This document shows, piece by piece, positions 8,096-16,059 of a DNA stretch of 64,000 nucleotides. Made by a program: the position numbers and the translations under genes. The stretch is from Pseudomonas sp. IB20 (GTDB lineage: Bacteria > Pseudomonadota > Gammaproteobacteria > Pseudomonadales > Pseudomonadaceae), in contig NZ_CP046103.1 in the NCBI RefSeq assembly GCF_009707325.1, forward strand, positions 4,164,744 through 4,228,743, written 5' to 3'. Below the pieces are notes generated by a model. The model was given only the letters and a program-made list of their open reading frames with translations, did not search any database and had not been told where the DNA came from. The number at the start of each line of letters is the position of its first letter. Position 1 is the first letter of the stretch.

Positions 8096-9103
8096 TTACC
8101 AGGCCACGCCAAACCCTGCGGTGTAACGGGTCTTGCTCAAGCTACCTTCCGACTCGCCACTGATGATGTCGCGCTCGGCCTTAAGATTAAGCGAAGCCCA
8201 TTCGGTGACTTTGTAACGCAGGCCCATCTCCGCATCCAAGGAGTATTCGGACGGCCCGGAGAGCGGCTTGCCCACCTCGCCGTTGGTGAAAAACTCCACG
8301 GTCTTGCCTACGAGGTAGCGGTTGTAGTTCCACTTCATGGCCAGGGAATAGAAGTCGGTCTTGCGGCCGTTTTCATATTCATAGTCGGTGCGGTTTACCA
8401 AGGAGCCGAGGGAGAACGCACCCAGCTCATCGTCCCAGAACTGGTAGCCCGGACCGGTACCGACGGTGCGTTGGCGGGACAAGTCTTCAACCTTGTCACG
8501 CTTGTAGGTCAGGCGGCCCTGCCAATACCAATGCTCGGTGATGAAGCGGTCCAAGTCATATTCCAACGCCCAGTTGTCGGTGGTGGTGACGTCGTCCTGG
8601 AACTCGCGGTTGTATTCGCCTTTGCCGGTATGACGCCACTGGCCGTGGCGGGCGGTGGTCTTGAAGTCGATGTCGTAGTCGTTGGTGTCTTTGTCGGCAC
8701 GCTTGTAGTCCAGCGCCAGGTCAACGTTGCCCTTCCACACCAGGTCTTCGATCACAGGCTTGGGTTTGATGATTTGCTGGATGCTTGCCAACTCAACCGT
8801 CTTCGGCGCTTCGCCATTGGCCAGCACCACCTTGCCATCATCTGCCGCTTTGAGGGATTTGGCTTTTTCGCCGGTGTAGGCGTCCTGTTTGACCAGCAAC
8901 TCCTGGTCACTTTCCAGGGTTTTCACCTGTTTCCAGTCCACCGGGATCGCCCCTGCGTAACTGGTCTGAATCAGCAACTTGCCACCGTCGAAGACTTTGA
9001 TCTTGCCGGTCAGGCGGTCACCGTTTTTCAACCAGACGGTGTCGGCGAGCAAGGGCGTGGAAGCGCTGAAAACAGCAAGGCACAGCAGGGTTCTGGACAA
9101 CAT
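8096..9103 (-). CDS. DUF481 outer-membrane beta-barrel protein
   Basis: This 335-residue exported protein has a cleavable signal peptide (MLSRTLLCLAVFSASTPLLA). The N-terminal half has the DTVWLKNGDRLTGKI motif found in DUF481 proteins. The C-terminal half is a series of amphipathic strands rich in aromatic residues, ending TRYTAGFGVAW with the aromatic last residue used for barrel insertion. Relatives (YdiY-like) are described as salt- or acid-induced outer-membrane proteins; a substrate is not known. It is a single gene, divergent from the alkyltransferase-like gene. Confidence 0.85.
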   Translation of the reverse strand: MLSRTLLCLAVFSASTPLLADTVWLKNGDRLTGKIKVFDGGKLLIQTSYAGAIPVDWKQVKTLESDQELLVKQDAYTGEKAKSLKAADDGKVVLANGEAPKTVELASIQQIIKPKPVIEDLVWKGNVDLALDYKRADKDTNDYDIDFKTTARHGQWRHTGKGEYNREFQDDVTTTDNWALEYDLDRFITEHWYWQGRLTYKRDKVEDLSRQRTVGTGPGYQFWDDELGAFSLGSLVNRTDYEYENGRKTDFYSLAMKWNYNRYLVGKTVEFFTNGEVGKPLSGPSEYSLDAEMGLRYKVTEWASLNLKAERDIISGESEGSLSKTRYTAGFGVAW

Positions 9104-9236
9104 AAGCGGATTCGGAGCTCGGAGTTGGCGAAAAAGGGACGTTATCGTGTTAGATGGCTAGGACTGACTCAAGGATTTATGTTGAGTTCAATTCTCAACA
9201 CCATGATTACAGACGTTTCTTACAAAGACACCGACG

Positions 9237-9599
9237 ATGCCCACAGTAAATCCACCTGCCGAACCCCCTCAAAGCCCGGCCGACATGCGCCGCACGGCGC
9301 TGTACCTGACATTGGCGCAAGTGCCCGAGGGCTGCGTGGTGAGCTACGGCGAATTGGCCCACCTGGCAGGGCTGGGCCGCGCGGCACGCTGGGTCGGGCG
9401 CACGCTCAGCCAGCTGCCAGAGGGCACTCGGTTGCCTTGGCACCGGGTGCTGGGTGCCGGTGGTCGGATAAGTCTGCCGGTGGGCAGTGCCTCAGGCGAC
9501 GAACAACGTGCGCGTTTACGCAGTGAAGGTGTCAGTATCCTGAACAATCGCGTTGATATTCAGCGTCATGGCTGGCGCCCGGTAGAGCACAGCGGTTAG
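9237..9599 (+). CDS. alkyltransferase-like (ATL) DNA-lesion-binding protein
   Basis: This 120-residue protein matches the DNA-binding domain of O6-alkylguanine-DNA alkyltransferases but has PWHRV where the repair enzyme has PCHRV. The alkyl-acceptor Cys is therefore Trp, the hallmark of ATL proteins such as E. coli YbaZ. ATLs cannot remove the alkyl group; they bind O6-alkylguanine, flip it out and mark it for nucleotide excision repair. The recognition helix region (GRAARWVGRTLSQLP) with the Arg finger is intact. It is a single gene between the DUF481 and ampG genes. Confidence 0.9.
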   Translation: MPTVNPPAEPPQSPADMRRTALYLTLAQVPEGCVVSYGELAHLAGLGRAARWVGRTLSQLPEGTRLPWHRVLGAGGRISLPVGSASGDEQRARLRSEGVSILNNRVDIQRHGWRPVEHSG

Positions 9600-9642
9600 A
9601 GTGCGCGCTTTGTTTCCGCAAATCTGAGGCAGACTCCAGCCC

Positions 9643-11205
9643 ATGCCCCGTAAAACCTGGCGCGCCGCGCTCGCCGCCTATGCCAGCCCCTCGACGTTAG
9701 TGTTGTTGTTGCTCGGTTTCGCCGCCGGCTTGCCTTACATGTTGGTGTTCTCGACGCTTTCAGTGTGGTTGCGCGAGGCCGGTGTGGCCCGCGAGACCAT
9801 CGGTTATGCGAGCCTGATCGGTTTGGCCTACGCCTTCAAATGGGTCTGGTCGCCATTGCTCGACCAATGGCGCTTGCCGCTGCTCGGTAAACTCGGACGT
9901 CGTCGTTCCTGGCTGGTGCTGGCCCAGACGCTGGTGATCCTCGGGTTGATCGGCATGGGCTTTTGCGACCCGCAAAAACACCTGTCCTGGCTGATTGCCA
10001 TTGCCGTAATCGTCGCCTTCGCGTCGGCCACCCAAGACATCGCGGTGGATGCCTACCGCCTGGAAATCGCCGACGACAGTCGCCAGGCGGCCCTGGCTGC
10101 CAGCTACATGTCCGGTTACCGCATCGCCGCCCTGCTGGCCACGGCGGGTGCACTGTTTTTCGCCGAAGGCTTCGGCTCCACCGGCTTCAACTATAAACAC
10201 TCGGCGTGGACCGGCACTTACGTGCTGTTCGGCTTGCTGATGATCCCGGCGCTGCTGACCACCTTCTTCATGCGCGAGCCCAATGTGCCACTGCGCACCC
10301 AGTTGCAGGCCGGCCGCTACAGCTTCGCGCATCAGCTTGTTTCTGTATTTGTGCTGATCGTGCTGCTGGTGTCGGTCCCGGCGATGTTCACCCAGCTGTA
10401 CAACACCGACTTCGCCAGCGTGCTGTTCCACGGCGTGAGCCTGTGGGAGCTGCTGATGGAAGACCGCGCGTTCCTGCGCGCCATCCTCTATATCATCCTC
10501 ACCGCACTGTGCCTGTCGGCCATGGGTCGCCGGGGGCTGGCGCCGGTGCTGACGCCGGTCAACGACTTTATCCTGCGCTACCGCTGGCAGGCGTTGCTGC
10601 TGCTCGGGCTGATTGCGACCTATCGCATGTCCGACACGGTGATGGGCGTGATGGCCAACGTGTTCTACATCGACCAGGGTTTTACCAAGGACCAGATTGC
10701 CGGAGTCAGCAAGATCTTCGGCCTGATCATGACCCTGCTCGGCGCCGGTATGGGCGGCCTGTTGATTGTGCGCTTCGGGATCCTGCCGATCCTGTTTATC
10801 GGCGGCATCGCCTCGGCCGGCACCAACCTGCTGTTTGTCGCGCTCGCCGACATGGGCCCCGACCTGCAGATGCTGATTTTCACCATCTCGCTGGACAACT
10901 TCAGCTCAGGCCTGGCCACCTCGGCGTTCGTCGCCTACCTGTCGAGCCTGACCAACCTCAAGTTCTCCGCCACCCAATACGCCCTGCTCAGCTCGATCAT
11001 GCTGTTGCTGCCTCGCCTGATTGGCGGCTATTCGGGGGTGATGGTGGAGAAGTTCGGGTATCACAACTTCTTCATGATTACCTGTTTGCTGGGTGTGCCG
11101 ACGCTGTTCCTGATTGCGTTGCATTGGTTTCAGGAAAATCGACGAATTCGTTTGAACCCGCCCACTGAGGACCAACCCGCTCCCACAGACCCCTCTGTAT
11201 TCTGA
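9643..11205 (+). CDS. ampG: muropeptide permease AmpG (MFS)
   Basis: This 520-residue inner-membrane carrier has about 14 hydrophobic segments. The N-terminus LLLLGFAAGLPYMLVFSTLS and the loop ATQDIAVDAYRLEI are diagnostic of AmpG. It imports GlcNAc-anhydroMurNAc peptides released during wall turnover, feeding peptidoglycan recycling and, in many pseudomonads, AmpR-controlled beta-lactamase induction. It is longer than typical because of an insertion around residues 225-300, normal for Pseudomonas AmpG. No recycling gene is adjacent, although mltF and the GlcNAc genes lie elsewhere in the window. Confidence 0.93.
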   Translation: MPRKTWRAALAAYASPSTLVLLLLGFAAGLPYMLVFSTLSVWLREAGVARETIGYASLIGLAYAFKWVWSPLLDQWRLPLLGKLGRRRSWLVLAQTLVILGLIGMGFCDPQKHLSWLIAIAVIVAFASATQDIAVDAYRLEIADDSRQAALAASYMSGYRIAALLATAGALFFAEGFGSTGFNYKHSAWTGTYVLFGLLMIPALLTTFFMREPNVPLRTQLQAGRYSFAHQLVSVFVLIVLLVSVPAMFTQLYNTDFASVLFHGVSLWELLMEDRAFLRAILYIILTALCLSAMGRRGLAPVLTPVNDFILRYRWQALLLLGLIATYRMSDTVMGVMANVFYIDQGFTKDQIAGVSKIFGLIMTLLGAGMGGLLIVRFGILPILFIGGIASAGTNLLFVALADMGPDLQMLIFTISLDNFSSGLATSAFVAYLSSLTNLKFSATQYALLSSIMLLLPRLIGGYSGVMVEKFGYHNFFMITCLLGVPTLFLIALHWFQENRRIRLNPPTEDQPAPTDPSVF

Positions 11206-11279
11206 TACCTGTACTCCAGCAGTTTGCGCCCGTACAATCCCAAGTCATTTCAAGTCCAAGCAACCGACAACGGCCTACC

Positions 11280-12995
11280 ATGCGTACCAGTCAATATTTG
11301 CTCGCCACACAGAAAGAAACGCCTTCCGACGCGGTTGTGATCAGCCATCAGCTGATGCTGCGCGCCGGTATGATCCGCAAACTGGCCTCCGGCCTGTACA
11401 CCTGGCTGCCCATGGGCTTGAAGGTGATGCGCAAGGTCGAAGCGATCGTTCGCGAAGAAATGAACGCCGCCGGCTCTCTGGAAGTGTTGATGCCGAGCAC
11501 CCAACCGGCTGAGCTGTGGCAGGAATCCGGGCGCTGGGAAGAGTACGGCCCTGAGTTGCTGCGCTTCAAGGACCGTCATGGCCGCGATTTCTGCGCTGGC
11601 CCGACCCATGAAGAAGTGATCACCGACCTGATGCGCAACGAGCTGAGCAGCTATAAACAGCTGCCGCTGAACCTGTATCAGATCCAGACCAAATTCCGTG
11701 ACGAAATCCGCCCACGCTTCGGTTTGATGCGCGGCCGCGAATTCATCATGAAGGACGCCTATTCGTTCCACGCCGACCAAGCTTCGTTGCAGGTCACCTA
11801 CGACCGCATGCACAAGGCTTACTGCAACGTGTTCACGCGCCTGGGCCTGAAATTCCGCCCGGTTGAAGCGGACAACGGTTCCATCGGCGGCGCCGGCTCC
11901 CACGAATTCCACGTGCTGGCCGACTCCGGCGAAGACGATATCGTGTTCAGCAACGGTTCCGACTACGCGGCGAACATTGAGAAAGCCGAAGCCGTGCCAC
12001 GCGAGACTTCCCGCCCAGCACCGGCTGAAGCGCTGCGCCTGGTGGACACACCTGATACCAAGACCATCGCGGCCTTGGTGGAAAAATTCAATCTGCCGAT
12101 TGAAAAGACCATCAAGACCCTGATCGTGCGCGCCGAAGAAGAAGGCAAGCTGATCGCCCTGGTGATCCGTGGCGACCACGAGCTCAACGAAATCAAGGCT
12201 GCCCAGCAACCTGGCGTGGCCAGCCCGCTGGTCATGGCCAGCGATGCCGAACTGCGCGACGCCATTGGCGCCGGTGCCGGCTCGCTCGGCCCGCTGAACC
12301 TGCCGCTGCCGATCATCATCGACCGTTCGGTCGAGCTGATGAGCGACTTCGGTATCGGCGCCAACATCGACGACAAGCACTACTTTGGCGTGAACTGGGA
12401 ACGTGACCTGCCGGTTCCGACCGTGGCCGACCTGCGTAATGTAGTGGCCGGCGACCCAAGCCCGGATGGCAAGGGCACCCTGGAAATCAAGCGCGGCATC
12501 GAAGTCGGGCACATCTTCCAGCTGGGCAACAAGTACAGCAAGGCGATGAAGTGCGAAGTGCTGGGCGAGAACGGCAAGCCGATCACCCTGGACATGGGCT
12601 GCTACGGCATTGGCGTGTCCCGCGTGGTGGCTGCTGCCATCGAGCAGAACAACGACGAGAAAGGCATCATCTGGAGTGACGCCCTGGCGCCGTTCCAAGT
12701 GGCCTTGGTACCGCTGCGCTACGAAACCGAGCAAGTACGCGAAGCCACCGACAAACTGTATGCCGAACTCACGGCCGCCGGTTTTGAAGTGTTGCTGGAT
12801 GACCGGGACAAGAAAACCAGCCCGGGCATCAAGTTCGCCGACATGGAACTGATTGGCATCCCGCACCGGATAGTGGTCAGTGACCGCGGCCTGGCCGATG
12901 GCAATCTGGAATACAAGAGCCGGACCGAAGCCGAAGCCCAACCGTTGCCGGTGGCTGACGTGCTGTCTTTCCTTCAGGCGCGTATTCGTCGCTGA
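11280..12995 (+). CDS. proS: prolyl-tRNA synthetase (ProRS, bacterial type)
   Basis: This 571-residue class II synthetase has the order catalytic domain, editing insertion, rest of catalytic domain, anticodon domain. Motif 1 lies around GLYTWLPMGLKVM and motif 2 in KFRDEIRPRFGLMRGREF. The YbaK-like editing insertion that hydrolyses Ala-tRNA(Pro) spans roughly residues 225-405 (LPIEKTIKTLIV). Motif 3 is GCYGIGVSRVVAAAIEQ. The anticodon-binding domain occupies the last 100 residues. Start and length agree with other bacterial-type enzymes. Confidence 0.98.
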   Translation: MRTSQYLLATQKETPSDAVVISHQLMLRAGMIRKLASGLYTWLPMGLKVMRKVEAIVREEMNAAGSLEVLMPSTQPAELWQESGRWEEYGPELLRFKDRHGRDFCAGPTHEEVITDLMRNELSSYKQLPLNLYQIQTKFRDEIRPRFGLMRGREFIMKDAYSFHADQASLQVTYDRMHKAYCNVFTRLGLKFRPVEADNGSIGGAGSHEFHVLADSGEDDIVFSNGSDYAANIEKAEAVPRETSRPAPAEALRLVDTPDTKTIAALVEKFNLPIEKTIKTLIVRAEEEGKLIALVIRGDHELNEIKAAQQPGVASPLVMASDAELRDAIGAGAGSLGPLNLPLPIIIDRSVELMSDFGIGANIDDKHYFGVNWERDLPVPTVADLRNVVAGDPSPDGKGTLEIKRGIEVGHIFQLGNKYSKAMKCEVLGENGKPITLDMGCYGIGVSRVVAAAIEQNNDEKGIIWSDALAPFQVALVPLRYETEQVREATDKLYAELTAAGFEVLLDDRDKKTSPGIKFADMELIGIPHRIVVSDRGLADGNLEYKSRTEAEAQPLPVADVLSFLQARIRR

Positions 12996-13015
12996 AAATC
13001 AGATCAAGAGAAGTC

Positions 13016-13969
13016 ATGTTCAAGCGAAACACCAGAGCCCTGGGGGGCGCCGCCTTGTGCGGCGCCCTGCTGGTCAGCGGCTGCGCCAACCAGATGTCGC
13101 AACGCAGTGAGCACGAGGAGCGGATCGAGCGTAAGTTGCTCGATCACAGCCTGCAGATCGATGTAGGCGAACCCAAAGTGCTGGAACTGCCGCAACGCCG
13201 GGTTCGCATTCACGAGCAGAAGACCTTTGAGGTCACCGAATTCGAAGTCACCCGCCGTTACGATCGCTACACGCCCTACCAACCCTGGCGCAAACTCTAC
13301 GAGATGCCACTGGGCGCGGTCGCTTTGGTGGCGGGCGCGGGGGCCAACGTGGCGAACATTTTCGCCCTCGGCAACCTGCCCACCAGCATGACCCGCGACT
13401 GGCTGAGCTACGGCGTGGACGGCATTAACCCGTTCATGAACGTGCAATCCCACGGCCGTGCGCAACAGAACCTGGCCGGCATTGATGAAGTCCAGCGCGA
13501 CAAGCGCACGGAGTATTCGAGCCTGCCCTGGAGCGAACGCCCGGTACAGGTCACCGCCGGCAAGCAGACCCATGAGCTGACCACCGACCGCAACGGCGTA
13601 CTGCGCCTGAACCTGTTGGACAGCCCATTTGCCGAGCAGGACCTGAACCGCGTCACGACCCTAAAGATCAGCGTGGAAGATGGCCAGGACGACGTGCATT
13701 CGGACTCCACCCTGGCGATCAGCAACACCCTGCGCGGCAAGTTGCTGGAAGCCCATGGCCTGATTTACGACGACTTGGAAGATGACGAAGTCAACCAGTG
13801 GGTGCACAGGGTCAAGCGTCTGTCGGAACTGGGCCTGGAAGAAGAAGCCAGTGAGCTGGAACAAAGCCTGATCGAACTGACCCGCAATGATCCCGAGTTG
13901 CAGCAGGAGTTTCTGCAGGCGCTGACCAAGGATGCGGGGCGATTGGTGGCGGATCCTGGGGCTCGCTGA
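13016..13969 (+). CDS. putative lipoprotein, unknown function
   Basis: This 317-residue protein begins with a signal sequence and a lipobox, LLVSGC, with the lipidated Cys at residue 23 followed by Ala-Asn. The absence of Asp at +2 suggests sorting to the outer membrane. The middle contains a short hydrophobic stretch (VALVAGAGANVANIFALG) and the C-terminal 50 residues are acidic and helical. I do not recognise a characterised family. It lies 20 bp after proS on the same strand with its own GAGAAG ribosome site, so cotranscription is possible. Two REP units follow. Confidence 0.75.
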   Translation: MFKRNTRALGGAALCGALLVSGCANQMSQRSEHEERIERKLLDHSLQIDVGEPKVLELPQRRVRIHEQKTFEVTEFEVTRRYDRYTPYQPWRKLYEMPLGAVALVAGAGANVANIFALGNLPTSMTRDWLSYGVDGINPFMNVQSHGRAQQNLAGIDEVQRDKRTEYSSLPWSERPVQVTAGKQTHELTTDRNGVLRLNLLDSPFAEQDLNRVTTLKISVEDGQDDVHSDSTLAISNTLRGKLLEAHGLIYDDLEDDEVNQWVHRVKRLSELGLEEEASELEQSLIELTRNDPELQQEFLQALTKDAGRLVADPGAR

Positions 13970-13990
13970 ATTCCCGAGAACACCGAAATA

Positions 13991-14094
13991 CACCTGTGGG
14001 AGCTGGCTTGCCTGCTCCCACAGTTGGTTTTGGGTTTCACAGAAATCACCTGTGGGAGCTGGCTTGCCTGCTCCCACAGTTGGTTTTGGGTTTC
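13991..14094. repeat. two tandem REP units, 56-bp period
   Basis: A 48-bp sequence (13991-14038) with the core TGTGGGAGCTGGCTTGC and the palindrome TGTGGGAG/CTCCCACA is repeated at 14047-14094, with an 8-bp linker between copies. Unlike most REPs here the pair is head-to-tail. It lies between the convergent lipoprotein and dinB genes and runs up to the dinB stop codon. Confidence 0.9.
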
Positions 14095-15152
14095 TACCAG
14101 GAGAACTCGAGCTGTTCATTACCGCTGCTTAGGTCGAGCAACCTCACCCCAATCCCCAGCAACCGCACCGGTTTGCCGCCGCGATTGAACGCCTGGGTCA
14201 ACAGCTGTTGATAACTCTCCAGATCCCGCCCTGCCCCGGCTTGCTCCAAGGTGGTCTGGGTAAAGTCATGAAACTTCACTTTGACGAACGGCTTGCCCGC
14301 CCGATAGCTGCTGTCGATGCGCGCCATACGCCCGGCCAGGGTTTCCATCAGCTCGGGCAGCTTCGCCAAACAACTTGAGAGATCCGGCAGGTCCACGTCG
14401 TAGGTGTTTTCCACACTGATGGATTGCCGGCGGCTATCGTTCTGCACCACGCGGTCATCAATCCCACGGGCTAGGCTCCAGAGCCGCTCGCCAAAACTGC
14501 CGAATTCACGCACCAGCGCCAGCTTGTTCCACTCACGCAATTGCAGGCAGTCTTCAATGCCCAGGCGCGCCAGCTTGTCGGCGGTGACCTTGCCGACGCC
14601 GTGCAACTTGTTTACCGGTAACTGGGACACGAAGTCTTCGACCTGGTCCGGGGTGATCACAAACAGGCCGTTGGGCTTTTTCCAGTCGCTGGCGATCTTG
14701 GCCAGGAACTTGTTCGGCGCAACACCTGCTGACACGGTGATGTGCAGTTGGTTGGAGACCCGACGGCGAATGTCCTGGGCGATACGCGTGGCACTGCCGC
14801 CAAAATGCGGGCTGTCAGAGACGTCCAAGAAGGCTTCGTCCAGTGACAGCGGTTCGATCAGGTCGGTGTAATCACGAAAGATCGTCTGGATTTCCTTCGA
14901 CGCTTCCTTATAGGCATCCATGCGCGGCTTAACGATGGTCAGGTCCGGGCACAGCTTCAAGGCGTGGCGTGACGACATGGCTGACCGCACGCCATACGCC
15001 CGCGCCTCATAGTTGCAGGTAGCGATCACCCCTCTTCTGTCCGCCGAGCCGCCAACCGCCAGGGGCTTTTGCGCCAGGCTCGGGTCGTCGCGCATCTCGA
15101 TGGCGGCGTAGAAGCAATCACAGTCGACGTGGATGATTTTGCGCTGCGTCAT
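14094..15152 (-). CDS. dinB: DNA polymerase IV (Y-family)
   Basis: At 352 residues this has the normal length for the error-prone translesion polymerase. The start MTQRKIIHVDCDCFYAAIE contains the first catalytic Asp, and SLDEAFLDV holds the second acidic pair. The thumb helix-hairpin-helix (KLHGVGKVTADKLARLGI) and the little-finger domain follow. I use the ATG at 15152; an upstream in-frame codon would add 20 residues and cross the LexA box. A CTG-N10-CAG LexA site lies 48 bp before the start, so SOS induction is expected. A Pro/Leu-rich beta-clamp motif is not obvious at the end (NEQLEFSW). Confidence 0.97.
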   Translation of the reverse strand: MTQRKIIHVDCDCFYAAIEMRDDPSLAQKPLAVGGSADRRGVIATCNYEARAYGVRSAMSSRHALKLCPDLTIVKPRMDAYKEASKEIQTIFRDYTDLIEPLSLDEAFLDVSDSPHFGGSATRIAQDIRRRVSNQLHITVSAGVAPNKFLAKIASDWKKPNGLFVITPDQVEDFVSQLPVNKLHGVGKVTADKLARLGIEDCLQLREWNKLALVREFGSFGERLWSLARGIDDRVVQNDSRRQSISVENTYDVDLPDLSSCLAKLPELMETLAGRMARIDSSYRAGKPFVKVKFHDFTQTTLEQAGAGRDLESYQQLLTQAFNRGGKPVRLLGIGVRLLDLSSGNEQLEFSW

Positions 15153-15199
15153 ATAAACAGAGGGTGTAATCCAACGGGCGGCCAGTATCGCACTCACAC

Positions 15200-15215
15200 C
15201 TGTATATAGCACCAG
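15200..15215 (-). promoter_or_regulatory. LexA (SOS) box of dinB
   Basis: Read on the minus strand, CTGGTGCTATATACAG fits CTG-N10-CAG exactly, with the AT-alternating centre of LexA sites. It lies 48 bp before the dinB ATG and overlaps a plausible -10 (TATACA), which would let LexA block the promoter. Confidence 0.8.
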
Positions 15216-15391
15216 TAGTTTGAATCTTCCGTTTGAACGGTGGGAAATATCGCAGATGAATTTATTTTTTCAATCGAAATCAGCCCATCGATAGAGCTGA
15301 AACCCTCGGCCCGACTGGCCCCGAGCCCTTCCAAGGCACGCTTTGGAGAGCTAAGCGGTTGAACCACAAGCGCTTTTCTTCTATTCACAGG

Positions 15392-15419
15392 TTGACACAC
15401 CTGCGTTCCTCTGTAGAAT
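15392..15419 (+). promoter_or_regulatory. promoter of first initiator tRNA gene
   Basis: A consensus -35 TTGACA (15392-15397) and TAGAAT -10 (15414-15419) are separated by 16 bp. The mature tRNA begins 14 nt downstream, typical of a strong sigma-70 stable-RNA promoter. Confidence 0.8.
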
Positions 15420-15432
15420 GCCGACACACAGA

Positions 15433-15509
<77 letters not shown>

Positions 15510-15515
15510 AACATC

Positions 15516-15548
15516 AAAAAAGGCTACTCGAAAGAGTGGCCTTTTTTG
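15516..15548 (+). terminator. terminator of tRNA-fMet copy 1
   Basis: The hairpin AGGCTACTC/GAGTGGCCT has a short GAAA-like loop, with a leading A run and a TTTTTT tail, starting a few bases after the CCA end. An identical structure follows the second copy. Confidence 0.85.
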
Positions 15549-15663
15549 TGCGCGTCTATTTTCTAAAGACCAGAGCGCGTGAACTTCACGACGGGCTGCC
15601 CCGAGAACTTAGGTCGCTTGAGCCACTAATTCACACTAATTTGACCCATCGGCCGATTAACGG

Positions 15664-15691
15664 TTGACACCTCGTCGTTGCGCTGTAGAAT
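15664..15691 (+). promoter_or_regulatory. promoter of second initiator tRNA gene
   Basis: TTGACA (15664-15669) and TAGAAT (15686-15691) are again spaced 16 bp. The spacer differs from copy 1, but the boxes and the downstream bases are conserved. Confidence 0.8.
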
Positions 15692-15703
15692 GCCGCCCAC
15701 AGA

Positions 15704-15780
<77 letters not shown>

Positions 15781-15786
15781 AACATC

Positions 15787-15819
15787 AAAAAAGGCTACTC
15801 GAAAGAGTGGCCTTTTTTG
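15787..15819 (+). terminator. terminator of tRNA-fMet copy 2
   Basis: The same hairpin and T tail as after copy 1. The sequence identity between the cassettes runs from the -10 region through this terminator and then stops. Confidence 0.85.
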
Positions 15820-16059
15820 TATCTGGCGAAAAAGTTCTTCTGAAACAATGGCATGGCATCTTTCATGAAACCGTATACGGTTTGTAGAGTCCATCTCATT
15901 GCACGCTATGCTCAATGCTCAAGCGCTACCCTCTACGACCAATGGCCGCAGTCGCCGCACCCGGCGATACGCGTTAATATTTGTAATTATTTTGTCCATA
16001 GGGATTGGTAACTTGGCTGGATACCTCCATCCTGTCGCGCACAATCCACGAGGTGATTG

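Noticed and set aside
8090..9526. 478-codon plus-strand frame over the DUF481 gene and the alkyltransferase-like gene
   Set aside because: It overlaps two recognised genes in other frames and has no recognisable protein features.
13991..14094. Possible minimal CRISPR array
   Set aside because: Only two units, each with the REP core and an internal palindrome, an 8-bp linker in place of a spacer, and no cas genes in the window.
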